A DNA stretch of 23,357 bases from Planctomycetota bacterium (lineage in GTDB: Bacteria > Planctomycetota > UBA1135 > UBA2386). The notes under the pieces are model-generated. The model was given only the letters and a program-made list of their open reading frames with translations, was not told the origin of the DNA and ran no database searches. A program made the translations under genes and the position numbers. How positions within the stretch are numbered: position 1 is the first letter of the stretch; every line of letters starts with the position of its first letter. Below, in pieces: positions 7,669 to 15,251 of the stretch. Location of the stretch: NCBI GenBank assembly GCA_016793305.1, contig JAEUHU010000179.1, forward strand, positions 1-23,357. The letters run 5' to 3'.

Positions 7669-9387
7669 TCAACGCTCGGCTCGGAACGGCAGATAGCGCG
7701 GAAACCACATCGCCCGCCGGACCCGCTCGTCGAGGCCGTCGGCGAGCTTCGCTTCGGCATGACCCTGTTCGATGCCACGCCGGATCACCGCGCACGCGAT
7801 CGCGTGCGAGATGTCGCGGATCCGACCGAGCTGCGGGAACAGGGCCCCTTCCGCCAGGTCGGCCTCGGCGACGTGGCTCGCCAACGTGCGCGCCGCGTCG
7901 AGGAACATCTCGTCGCTGACGTAGCGCAGCTTGCCGACCCAGGCGCCCAAGCCCACGCCGGGGAAGATGTAGCTGTTGTTGCACTGGCCGATCCGGAAGC
8001 GGCGCCCGCCGAGCTCGACCGGTGCGAACGGACTGCCGGTCGCGACGATCGCGCGCCCGCCGGTCCACGCCAGCGCGTCGGCCGGCGTGCACTCCGCCTT
8101 CGAGGTCGGGTTCGACAGCGGGAAGATCACCGGCCGCGCACAGCGCTCGGCCATCGCGCGCACCGCGCGTTCGGTGAAGAACCCAGCCGTCGCCGAAGTG
8201 CCGACCAGCATCGTCGGCCGGATGTTGGCGATCGCCTCCTCGAGCGAGATGCGCGCGCGGTCGGCGACCTGCCAGTCGGCGATCTCGCCGTCGCCGCGCG
8301 CGAACTCGGCCTTGAAGCCCTCGAGGTTCGGCCGGCTCCTCACGACGAGGCCGCTGCGATCGACCATGAACACGCGTTCGTGCGCCGCCTTCGGGTCGAG
8401 CCCCTGGTCGACCAGGGCGGCGACGAACAGCTGGGCGATGCCCTGCGCCGACGCGCCGGCCCCGCCGAGCAGCAGGCGCTGCTCGCGCAGCGCACCGCCG
8501 GCGATGCGCAGGCTGGCCATCAGGCCGGCGACGGTCACCGCGGCGGTGCCCTGGATGTCGTCGTTGAACGAGCACAGCTGGCGGCGGAAGCGCAGCAGCT
8601 GGTGCATCGCGTTCTCCTTCAGGAAGTCCTCCCACTGCAGCACGGCGCTCGGGAACACCTGCTGCACGGCGGCGACGAACTCGTCGACGAACGCCTGGTA
8701 GGCCTCGCCGCGCACGCGGCGCTGGCGCAGCCCGAGGTAGAGCGGATCGGCCAGCAGCTCGGGGTTGTCGGTGCCGACGTCGAGCATGATCGGCAGCGTC
8801 GTGTCCGGCGGCAGGCCGGCGCACAGCGTGTAGAGGCACAGCTTGCCGATCGGGATGCCCATGCCGCCGATGCCCTGGTCGCCGAGGCCGAGGATGCGCT
8901 CGCCGTCGGTGACGACGATCACCGACGGGGCCTGGATCGGGAAGTTGCGCAGCACGTCGGCGACCCGGCCGCGTTGGTCGTAGCCGACGTAGAGGCCGCG
9001 CGACTGCCGGTAGATGTGCGAGAACCGCTGGCACGCCTCGCCGACCACCGGCGTGTAGACGATCGGCATCATCTCGTCGATGCGTTCGTGCAGCAGCCGG
9101 AAGAACAGCACCTCGTTGCGGTCCTGCAACGACGCGAGGTGCACGTAGCGGTCGAGCGGCGTCTTGGCGGCGCGGTGGTTCTCGTAGGCGCGCGCCAGCT
9201 GCTCGTCGAGATCGGCGATCTTCGGCGGCAGCAGGCCGTGCAGGCCGAGCTCCGTGCGCTCCTCCGGCGGGAAGCCGGTGCCCTTGTTGGTCAACGGCTC
9301 GAGCAGCAGGTCGCGGCCGCGCTTCTTGACGGCGAGGAACGGCAGGCCGGTCTCGGGATCGACCTTGGTGGTGAAGTTCGGGTTCAT
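7669..9387 (-). CDS. maeA: NAD-dependent malic enzyme
   Basis: Oxidatively decarboxylates L-malate to pyruvate with NAD, linking the TCA cycle to pyruvate. At 572 residues it matches the length of the large bacterial/eukaryotic malic enzymes (E. coli MaeA is 565). Seen in the sequence: the catalytic Tyr111 in IVYTPVVGEACQ, GLGDQGIGGMGIPIGKLCLY with Lys182, metal-binding residues in QWEDF (253-254) and FNDDIQGTA (276-277), the Rossmann motif LGGAGASAQGIAQLF (308-321), and FPLSNPTSKAECTPADAL and GQCNNSYIFPG near the C-terminus. The ATG is preceded by a GGAGAG ribosome binding site. It may use NADP too; cofactor choice cannot be read with certainty. It stands first in the compact minus-strand run that continues into the kinase gene. 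Confidence 0.96.
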   Translation of the reverse strand: MNPNFTTKVDPETGLPFLAVKKRGRDLLLEPLTNKGTGFPPEERTELGLHGLLPPKIADLDEQLARAYENHRAAKTPLDRYVHLASLQDRNEVLFFRLLHERIDEMMPIVYTPVVGEACQRFSHIYRQSRGLYVGYDQRGRVADVLRNFPIQAPSVIVVTDGERILGLGDQGIGGMGIPIGKLCLYTLCAGLPPDTTLPIMLDVGTDNPELLADPLYLGLRQRRVRGEAYQAFVDEFVAAVQQVFPSAVLQWEDFLKENAMHQLLRFRRQLCSFNDDIQGTAAVTVAGLMASLRIAGGALREQRLLLGGAGASAQGIAQLFVAALVDQGLDPKAAHERVFMVDRSGLVVRSRPNLEGFKAEFARGDGEIADWQVADRARISLEEAIANIRPTMLVGTSATAGFFTERAVRAMAERCARPVIFPLSNPTSKAECTPADALAWTGGRAIVATGSPFAPVELGGRRFRIGQCNNSYIFPGVGLGAWVGKLRYVSDEMFLDAARTLASHVAEADLAEGALFPQLGRIRDISHAIACAVIRRGIEQGHAEAKLADGLDERVRRAMWFPRYLPFRAER

Positions 9388-9498
9388 CGGGTGGCTCTCC
9401 GTCGCAACGAGGCGGGCGCGCCGCAGTTTCGCGGCGGCGCGCCGGGTGCGCCATGCTGCGCCGTGCGCCGGAGGACTCTACGCCGTCCGGCGGCCCGA

Positions 9499-9518
9499 CC
9501 AGGGCCTTCGGCCCCAGG
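9499..9518 (-). terminator. Possible hairpin between discoidin-domain gene and malic enzyme
   Basis: A GGGCC-TTC-GGCCC core stem of 5 bp with partly paired flanks lies about 30 nt beyond the stop of the upstream gene, within the 160-bp gap before malic enzyme. There is no T-run. It may terminate the secreted-protein pair, but evidence is limited to the fold. A second imperfect stem (GCCGGA/TCCGGC) lies next to it. Nothing else was seen in this gap apart from the malic enzyme ribosome binding site. Confidence 0.3.
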
Positions 9519-9547
9519 TGCCTTGGACGGCCCCGGACGGGCGGAAC

Positions 9548-11350
9548 TCAGTCTCGGCGACCGAGCAGCTCCACCGCGTCGATCTCGTTCCAGTCGGCGA
9601 CCCGCTTCGTGTCGAGCACGATCTTGAACCTCGCCACGGGCTGCGCGGTCGCCGGGAACGTCGCCGTCAGCACGCCGATCGACTGCTTCGGGTAGATCGT
9701 CGCGTCGGGGCCGGTCCAGACCACGGCGGCCGTGCCGTCGGCGGCGATCGCTTCGAGGCGCACGATCGCGCCGGGCGCGTGGCTCTGCACGATCCGCAGG
9801 CTGGTCGCCCGCACCGCCTGGGCGAACGTCACCTCGAGCCACTCCTCACCGCCGTCGGCGAGCTTCGACGCCCACGCCTTCGGGCTGTCGCCGGCCCTGC
9901 CGACGTCGGGGGCGCCGGTCACCTGTGTGGCCGCGTAGTCGGTGGTGCGGTACTCGGAGCTGGCGCGCGCCGAGCGGGCCCACTGCCGCAGCGAGCCGTC
10001 CGCGGCCGGCAACGGACCACCGGCCCCCGGCGCGGGAGCCGACCCGGCGGGCTCGCCGACCGCCGCGGCGCCCACCCCGAGCGCGCCGCGCAGGTACGGG
10101 AGCACGCGCTTCGTCGTCGGTGGCTCGCCGGCCTCGAGTGCCGCGAGCAGCTGGCGCAGCTCCCTCGGCGGTGCGTCGGCAGGTTCGTTCTCGGCGTGCG
10201 GTGGTGGCGTCCACGCCCCGAGCGCCACCCGCGCGAACGCCTCGGCCGATGCGCGGTCGTCGAGCAACCGGTAGAGCTCGGCCAACAGCAAGGCGGTGGC
10301 CGGATCCTGCGGCGCCGTCGCGAAGACGGCCAAGGCCGAGGGTTCGGCCTGCCGCAGCACCGCCACGGCGGCCGCGACCTGCCGTTCGACGTGCACGCTG
10401 TTGCCGTACTCGGCATGCCAGAGCAGCGCCTGAGCCTCGGCGAGGCGCGCCGCCACCGTCAGCCGTTCCACACCGGGCGCCCCGGCCGCCAGCACGCTGC
10501 AGACGAGCGTCCCGGCGCCGCGCGCACCGGCGGCCGCGTGCTCGACCTCGAGGTACAGCTCGCCGGCGGCGAGGTTCTTCGTCGCGTCGCCTGGGAACAC
10601 CGCCAACAGCGGCCCGAAGCCGATCTCGCGCAGTTGCCGTCCGTCGGGCGTGGCCGGCGGACCGGCGACGAAGGCGGGAGCCAGCGGCAGCTCCTTGCCG
10701 CCGGTGTCGCGCCAACGCAGCGTATAGCCGGTGCGCAGGTCCTCGTCGCGACCGGTCGCGACCGATGGCGGCAGCGTGATCGTCACCACCCACGGAGCCC
10801 CAACCACCAGCGTCGAGCCGCCGGCGACGCCGAGTTCGAGCGGGGCTGCGGGCATCCCCGGCATGGCCGCCAAAGGCACGGCGCACGGGGCTGCGGCGAC
10901 GCGACCGCGCCAACCGGAGCCGTCGGCGACGGCGAGCTCGGCGCGGAGCTCGCAGCGCGGCGTGGCGAGCGTGCGCGCAGGATCGGCGGCGAGCGCGAAG
11001 CCGAGCCGCAGCGGCATGCCGCGACGCAGTACCAGCCGCGCACCGCTCGGCGCCGAAGGGCGGAACGCCCAGGCGAGCGGCCGGTCAGTGGCGTCGAACG
11101 CCTGCAGCGTGACGCATTCCGCGAACCCGCCGTGAGCCGGCGCCAGCACGATCGGTGTCGTGGCCGCGGCGTCGTCGACGTCGGCCGGATGGACGACTTC
11201 GACCTCGACGGCGAGCGACGAGGTCGGCGCCCACGGCGTCGGCGGTTCCGGATGCCGCAGGCGGACCCGCACGAGCGGATCCTGGGCGACCAGCGGCAAG
11301 CTCGAGAACGCCGCCAGCACGGCGGGCAGCAGCAGGGGCAGGGTGCGCAT
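9548..11350 (-). CDS. Secreted protein with C-terminal discoidin/galactose-binding-like domain
   Basis: This 600-residue exported protein has a clear signal peptide (MRTLPLLLPAVLAAFSSLPL then VAQDP). Residues about 25-320 look beta-rich and resemble no family I know. About 330-450 is helical and TPR-like in composition, with Ala/Leu-rich pairs such as LLLAELYRLLDDRASAEAFARVAL. A Gly/Ala/Pro linker leads to about 462-597, which looks like an F5/8 type C (discoidin) or NPCBM-like jelly roll: ASSEYRTTDYAATQVTGAPD, AWASKLADGGEEWLEVTF, and a closing DWNEIDAVELLG. Such domains bind sugars or cell-surface ligands. The start overlaps its neighbour closely: the upstream stop codon TGA is part of the TGAGGAG sequence serving as ribosome binding site, so the two genes are probably translationally coupled. 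The enzyme activity, if any, is unknown. Confidence 0.83.
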   Translation of the reverse strand: MRTLPLLLPAVLAAFSSLPLVAQDPLVRVRLRHPEPPTPWAPTSSLAVEVEVVHPADVDDAAATTPIVLAPAHGGFAECVTLQAFDATDRPLAWAFRPSAPSGARLVLRRGMPLRLGFALAADPARTLATPRCELRAELAVADGSGWRGRVAAAPCAVPLAAMPGMPAAPLELGVAGGSTLVVGAPWVVTITLPPSVATGRDEDLRTGYTLRWRDTGGKELPLAPAFVAGPPATPDGRQLREIGFGPLLAVFPGDATKNLAAGELYLEVEHAAAGARGAGTLVCSVLAAGAPGVERLTVAARLAEAQALLWHAEYGNSVHVERQVAAAVAVLRQAEPSALAVFATAPQDPATALLLAELYRLLDDRASAEAFARVALGAWTPPPHAENEPADAPPRELRQLLAALEAGEPPTTKRVLPYLRGALGVGAAAVGEPAGSAPAPGAGGPLPAADGSLRQWARSARASSEYRTTDYAATQVTGAPDVGRAGDSPKAWASKLADGGEEWLEVTFAQAVRATSLRIVQSHAPGAIVRLEAIAADGTAAVVWTGPDATIYPKQSIGVLTATFPATAQPVARFKIVLDTKRVADWNEIDAVELLGRRD

Positions 11351-11362
11351 GGTGGCTCCTCA
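11351..11362 (-). promoter_or_regulatory. Ribosome binding site overlapping upstream stop codon
   Basis: On the minus strand the sequence reads TGAGGAGCCACC directly before the ATG at 11350. TGA is the stop of the preceding secreted-protein gene and AGGAG is the ribosome binding site of the next. This arrangement points to translational coupling of the two secreted proteins. It is one of the few strong Shine-Dalgarno sequences in the window. Confidence 0.75.
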
Positions 11363-13711
11363 GGGGCCGTTGTCGTTGACGCGGAACTCGGTGCGAGCCG
11401 GCGCACGCTTGCTGTCGCCGAAGCGGGGGCGGGGCTGGTGGTCGGCGGCGTTGAAGCCGTCGCCGACCGAAGTCGTCGGCAGGATCCAGCCGACCGCCTG
11501 GTCCGCCCCGGTGGGCAACACGAAGAGCGTCCTCGCCTCCGGCTCCAGGTAGGCGTCGGCGAACGTGTCGCGCATCACGTTCGCGAGTGGGCCCGAGTGC
11601 TCGCCGCCGCGACGCGCGACGTAGAGCGTGCGCGTGGCCGCGGCCCGGGTCGCGGCGGCGATCGCCGCCTCGGCGCCAGCCACGCCGCGCAGCCGGCGGC
11701 GCAGCACGGCGCCATCGCGTTCGGCGGCCCGCAGCCACTCGGCGCCGAGGTCCTCGCGCCCACGTTCGTCGCGCGCGACCCAGGACTTGCCGCCGGCGCT
11801 GCGCACGACCACGGAACCGTCGGGCTCACGAGACGCGGTGAACTGCATGGTGCCCGGATCGAGCATGCCGGGCTGCCGCACGCCGCACACCATCAGCATC
11901 GCCTGCGTGATGCCGCGCACGTAGAGGTCGTTGCGACCGCGCAGGCGGGGCGCCAACGCGTAGAACCGCTCGGGAGCGGAGACCAGCACGAGGCCCTTCT
12001 TCGGCTGGTCGCCGGTGGCCCCGCCGTAGGCCCCGGGCGGAGGCGCGCGCAGGGCCACGACGTGTTGCGGGCCGCGCGACGGACCGCCGTTGCGATTCCG
12101 GTTCAAGACGCGGGAGTCGTCCATCTCGCCGTGCCCCGGGTGCAGCACGTGCAGCGAGCCCGCCAGGCCGACAGCCGCCGCGAAGCGGGCGATCGCGGCG
12201 CGCGTGTCGCGGTTGCCGACCTGGTCGTAGACGAACACGTCCTTCTGCTCCCCGTCGCCGAAGTCGTAGCGGCCGTCGACGTAGAAGCCGCGGTACTCTT
12301 CGAACAGCGTCAGGCCGTCGCCCTTGCCGTTGCCGTCCGGCTCGGCCTCGTCGTCCGCGTCGTCGGCCTTGCCGTCGCCACGCAGCAGCCGCTTCGACAG
12401 GGTGTGGATCCTCGAGTCCGGGGCCCGATCCGGCAGGCGGATCGCCGTCGGATCGCCACTCTGGCCCGGCCGGCGACCCTTCACGAGGCGGCCGTCGTCG
12501 AGTTCCGCCTCGACGCGCAGCGTGCTCCACGCCCCGTAGTCGTAGGGCACGATGCGCACCGACTTGCGCAACGTGGTGAGCTCGGTGAACTCGAGCCGCT
12601 GCTTCTCGTCGGTCGCACGCTCCGAGTCGAACTCCAGGTCGAACGACGTGTCGGTGCTGCCGTATGGCCAGTTCGAGCAGACGCCCGGCAGGCGCGAAGT
12701 GTCCTCGAGCCACCAGCGGAGGCGGCGGATGCGCACGCCGACCACGGGCGCGCCGGTCGGGTCGACCAGCTCGGCGGTGAGGCGCAGGGCGGGCCCAGGC
12801 AGGCGCCCTTCGACGAGCGGCAGGCGGTCGCCGGCCGGGCGCCACGCGGCGAAGCCCGGCGCGTCGACGTGCAGTTCCAGCTCGGGGAGGTCGCGCCGCA
12901 ACGCCCACACGACCGACGCCGTGACACGGTTGTCGCCGTCCAGGATCTCGATCGACGCAGTGCCGGACAGCGGGTCCGCGGCCCCTTTCGGCTTGACCAT
13001 CGCCGTCAGTGGATTGCTGCGTTCGAGCTTCTGCCGCAGACCGAGCGTCTGCGCCGAGCGCTTCGACGGCCGGTCGGGACCGTCGCCGAGCATGCCGGTC
13101 AGCCGATCCTGCTTGTCGTACGAGAACACCGGATGGACCGACTCGTCGGTCGGGTCGGGGTGCCATTCCGCGGCGTAGACCTCGTCCGCTTGCAGCAGCG
13201 GCGGCCACGCGTCGAACGCGTCGGCCAGCTCGGGCGCGGTCCAGGTGCGCTGGTCGAGGTCGACCTCGATGGTGCCGACGCCGGGGAAGCGCGTCGTGCG
13301 CACGCCGATCGCCGTCCAGCCCTCGAGGGCCCGCTCGGTGAGTTCCATCACGCCGCCCTCGCCGGCGAGCCCCTCCCGCTTCCATCGTTGCGCTTCGGAC
13401 GCATACCCTTGGAGTTCGCCGTGCACGCCGACGACGGTGAACACCAGCAAGCCGTCGCCGAGCGCCTGGGTCTTCACCTCGAGCAGGCCCGCGACCTCCC
13501 ACTCGTGCTCGAGTTCGCTCGTGTAGACCTCGCCGCTCGCGTCGTCGCGCCGCCGCTCCCAACGCGACGTGCTGTGGAACACCACCTGCACGAACGCGTC
13601 GCCGCCGTGCGCGAACTGCGGGGACGCCGGCGTCGGTTCCTGGGCCCAGAGGGACCCCACGAGGGAGGCGAACGCGAGCGCACAGGACCGACCGGAACGG
13701 AGGAACGTCAT
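11360..13711 (-). CDS. Large secreted protein with calcium-loop-like Asp-rich motif
   Basis: This 783-residue exported protein has an unknown function. The chosen ATG gives a signal peptide (MTFLRSGRSCALAFASLVGS then LWAQEP); the open frame runs 13 codons further upstream without a better start. Residues about 25-430 are beta-rich, with Arg/Glu-rich strands. At about 440-477 a run DGKADDADDEAEPDGNGKGD leads into GLTLFEEYRGFYVDGR, resembling the thrombospondin-type-3 or dockerin-like Asp/Gly calcium loops followed by a GDGLT-EEYRGF motif, which I recall from large secreted proteins of planctomycetes and archaea. KDVFVYDQ follows. A His-rich stretch HPGHGEMDDSRVLN lies near 522-535, but no HExxH zinc motif is present. 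It is coupled to the discoidin-domain gene downstream, so the two proteins probably act together outside the cytoplasm. Confidence 0.78.
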   Translation of the reverse strand: MTFLRSGRSCALAFASLVGSLWAQEPTPASPQFAHGGDAFVQVVFHSTSRWERRRDDASGEVYTSELEHEWEVAGLLEVKTQALGDGLLVFTVVGVHGELQGYASEAQRWKREGLAGEGGVMELTERALEGWTAIGVRTTRFPGVGTIEVDLDQRTWTAPELADAFDAWPPLLQADEVYAAEWHPDPTDESVHPVFSYDKQDRLTGMLGDGPDRPSKRSAQTLGLRQKLERSNPLTAMVKPKGAADPLSGTASIEILDGDNRVTASVVWALRRDLPELELHVDAPGFAAWRPAGDRLPLVEGRLPGPALRLTAELVDPTGAPVVGVRIRRLRWWLEDTSRLPGVCSNWPYGSTDTSFDLEFDSERATDEKQRLEFTELTTLRKSVRIVPYDYGAWSTLRVEAELDDGRLVKGRRPGQSGDPTAIRLPDRAPDSRIHTLSKRLLRGDGKADDADDEAEPDGNGKGDGLTLFEEYRGFYVDGRYDFGDGEQKDVFVYDQVGNRDTRAAIARFAAAVGLAGSLHVLHPGHGEMDDSRVLNRNRNGGPSRGPQHVVALRAPPPGAYGGATGDQPKKGLVLVSAPERFYALAPRLRGRNDLYVRGITQAMLMVCGVRQPGMLDPGTMQFTASREPDGSVVVRSAGGKSWVARDERGREDLGAEWLRAAERDGAVLRRRLRGVAGAEAAIAAATRAAATRTLYVARRGGEHSGPLANVMRDTFADAYLEPEARTLFVLPTGADQAVGWILPTTSVGDGFNAADHQPRPRFGDSKRAPARTEFRVNDNGP

Positions 13712-13845
13712 CGGAACGCAGTGTGCAGGGGGCGAAGGCGAAGCGGCCACCGCAGATCAGCGGGGCCGGCCGCGAAACCACACGGCCGGCTCGGCCCGGG
13801 CCCCGGCTCGGCACCGACCACCCGGCCGACCGACCGCGCGCATCG

Positions 13846-14001
13846 CTAGGCCGGCTCGAAGATCAAGGATGGCCACTCGTTCCGCTGGCGCTCGTGCTTG
13901 TGCGCGGCGACGAACAGGTTGTCGCCCGGCCTGTGCGACGCAGCGGGGCCGTGTGCATCGATCTCGCGGTAGACGGACTCCGCGTTGCGGCGCCATGGCA
14001 T
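13846..14001 (-). CDS. Doubtful 51-codon ORF
   Basis: A 51-residue frame from ATG at 14001 to TAG at 13846. It fills most of the space between the Clp-N gene and the secreted-protein pair. Codon third positions are about 90% G or C, like real genes here, and the composition is protein-like (for example ESVYREIDAHG and HKHERQRNEWPSLIFEPA), unlike the Arg/Pro/Ser-rich antisense frames. Against it: the start lies 3 nt behind a strong hairpin that would hide any ribosome binding site, and no Shine-Dalgarno is visible. The frame stays open about 20 codons further upstream but has no start codon there. It could be a small gene, a decayed C-terminal remnant of a longer gene, or chance. I recognise no family. 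Confidence 0.35.
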   Translation of the reverse strand: MPWRRNAESVYREIDAHGPAASHRPGDNLFVAAHKHERQRNEWPSLIFEPA

Positions 14002-14004
14002 GGC

Positions 14005-14039
14005 CTGAGCCGGATCGCCCTGCGGGCGATTCGGCTCAG
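14005..14039 (-). terminator. 16-bp hairpin containing the Clp-N stop codon
   Basis: CTGAGCCGGATCGCCC and GGGCGATTCGGCTCAG pair over 16 bp with a single mismatch/wobble around a 3-nt loop TGC. The TGA stop of the Clp-N gene lies in the outer part of the stem. No T-run follows. It may act as a terminator or mRNA 3' stabiliser, or it could be a REP-like palindrome. Confidence 0.6.
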
Positions 14040-14488
14040 AACCACTCGGGGATCATCTCGGGATCGAGCCCCATCGCCTGCAGCACCAGCGACTGCACGT
14101 ACTCGGGATCGATCGAGAACTCCTTCAGCGTCTCGTAGCACGAGCCGGCCTTCACCGACAGCAGCGCCAACGCGAGGTGCTCGGGCTCCACGACCTTGCT
14201 GCCGAGCTGCTGCGCCGCGTCCTTGCCGCGCTCGAACGCGGTGCGCACGTGCCGGTTGTAGGGCCCGTTCGGCACGCCCGGCTCGCGCGGCAGGTCCTGC
14301 ACGTAGCGCGAGAACATGTCCGGATCGACGTTCAGGTCCTGGAAGATGTGGTGCAGGCACACGCTGCGATCGACGGTCAAACCGTAGATCACATGGCCGG
14401 TCGCGACCGACTCGTCGCCGAGCTGCGTCGCCAGCTCTTCGGCCTTCTTGATGGCCAGGACGGTCTTCTCGGCGAAGTCCTCGAACAT
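14036..14488 (-). CDS. Stand-alone Clp N-terminal repeat protein
   Basis: This 150-residue cytoplasmic protein consists only of the double Clp-N repeat that, in ClpA/ClpC, binds adaptors and substrates; no AAA+ ATPase part is present. Repeat 1 (about 3-70) reads FAEKTVLAIKKAEELATQLG then VATGHVIYGL; repeat 2 (about 78-145) reads NRHVRTAFERGKDAAQQLG then VEPEHLALALL, the same helix pattern. The ATG was chosen since MFEDFAEK begins the first repeat exactly as in the family; the upstream open frame is Arg-rich non-protein sequence. Similar stand-alone proteins (ClpC-like N domains) may serve as adaptors or decoys for Clp proteases, but here this is inference. It is divergent from the TetR gene, with 136 bp between. 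Confidence 0.85.
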   Translation of the reverse strand: MFEDFAEKTVLAIKKAEELATQLGDESVATGHVIYGLTVDRSVCLHHIFQDLNVDPDMFSRYVQDLPREPGVPNGPYNRHVRTAFERGKDAAQQLGSKVVEPEHLALALLSVKAGSCYETLKEFSIDPEYVQSLVLQAMGLDPEMIPEWF

Positions 14489-14624
14489 AGGGCGAAGGAC
14501 TCTAGCGAGCCGCCGGGCCCGACGCCACCCGCCAACCCGCCCGGCGGGCCGATCCGTGGCCGATCGACGCCCGTGGCACCGCCGCGTTCTTGCCGCGGTG
14601 CCGCGGGCCGGCCAGCATGCGGCG
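14489..14624. other. Divergent intergenic region Clp-N / TetR
   Basis: This 136-bp gap between two divergent genes must hold promoters for both. It is very GC-rich. I see no convincing -35/-10 pair, palindrome or Shine-Dalgarno for either gene, so no site is claimed. Confidence 0.5.
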
Positions 14625-15233
14625 ATGGCCCGGCCCAACCGCAGCGACGAACGGCGCCTCGAGCTGATCCGGCCGATCGCCGCAACCTTCGCCGAGCTCG
14701 GCTATCGCCGCACCACCACCGCGATCCTGGCCGAGCGCTGTGGCTTGCAGGAGGTCGTGCTCTACCGGCTGTGGCCGGACAAGAAGGCGATGTTCGTCGC
14801 CGCGATCGCGTTCGTCGGCGCCAACACCGAGCGGATCTGGGACCAGGTCGCCGGTGGCGCGAACGACGTCGCGACCCGCCGTGGGACCGGCAGCGGGGCC
14901 GAACGCCTGCTCGCCCACGAGGCGGCGCACCTCGGCGAGTTCGGCTTCCACCGCATCCTGTTCGCCGGGTTCTCGGAGACCGACGACCCCGACATCCACG
15001 CCGCCCTGCGGGGCGTCTACGAACGACTGCTACAGCGCATCGGCGCGCTGGTGGCAGCGCATCGATCGCAACGCGGCGGTGCGTCGGACCGACCGCTGCC
15101 ACCCGCTCTGCTGACCGCTTGGGCACTGGTCGGGCTCGGCACCGCCACCAACCTCGGCCGCGAACTCGGCATGCTCGACGAAGCGGGCCGCACCGAACTG
15201 TTCGCGGCGGTCGGCCGCCATCTGCTCGGCTGA
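14625..15233 (+). CDS. TetR-family transcriptional regulator
   Basis: This 202-residue DNA-binding repressor-type protein starts MARPNRSDERRLELIRPIAA. The N-terminal TetR helix-turn-helix spans about residues 10-58: IAATFAELGYRRTTTAILAERCGLQEVVLYRLWPDKKAMFVAAI has the usual T-x-x-I-A-x-x-x-G-(x6)-Y-x-x-x-x-x-K-x-x-L/M-F spacing. The C-terminal helical part would bind a ligand, unidentified. A longer open frame begins upstream, overlapping the Clp-N gene antisense, but the ATG at 14625 gives the family-typical start. The gene is divergent from Clp-N and convergent, 18 bp apart, with the duplicated secreted-protein gene. That gene carries an AT-rich palindrome upstream, which could be this regulator's operator; this is unproven. 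Confidence 0.9.
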   Translation: MARPNRSDERRLELIRPIAATFAELGYRRTTTAILAERCGLQEVVLYRLWPDKKAMFVAAIAFVGANTERIWDQVAGGANDVATRRGTGSGAERLLAHEAAHLGEFGFHRILFAGFSETDDPDIHAALRGVYERLLQRIGALVAAHRSQRGGASDRPLPPALLTAWALVGLGTATNLGRELGMLDEAGRTELFAAVGRHLLG

Positions 15234-15251
15234 GCGGGCAGCAGGCAGCGA

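Noticed and set aside
13780..13815. Direct repeat CCGGCTCGGC around GGGCC in the gap before the secreted-protein gene
   Set aside because: Short, GC-only and in a GC-rich stretch; likely chance.
9254..13849. Open frame of 1531 codons on the plus strand
   Set aside because: Antisense to malic enzyme start and the two secreted-protein genes, which have signal peptides and domain patterns; composition of the plus frame is Arg/Ala/Gly-rich and unlike a protein.
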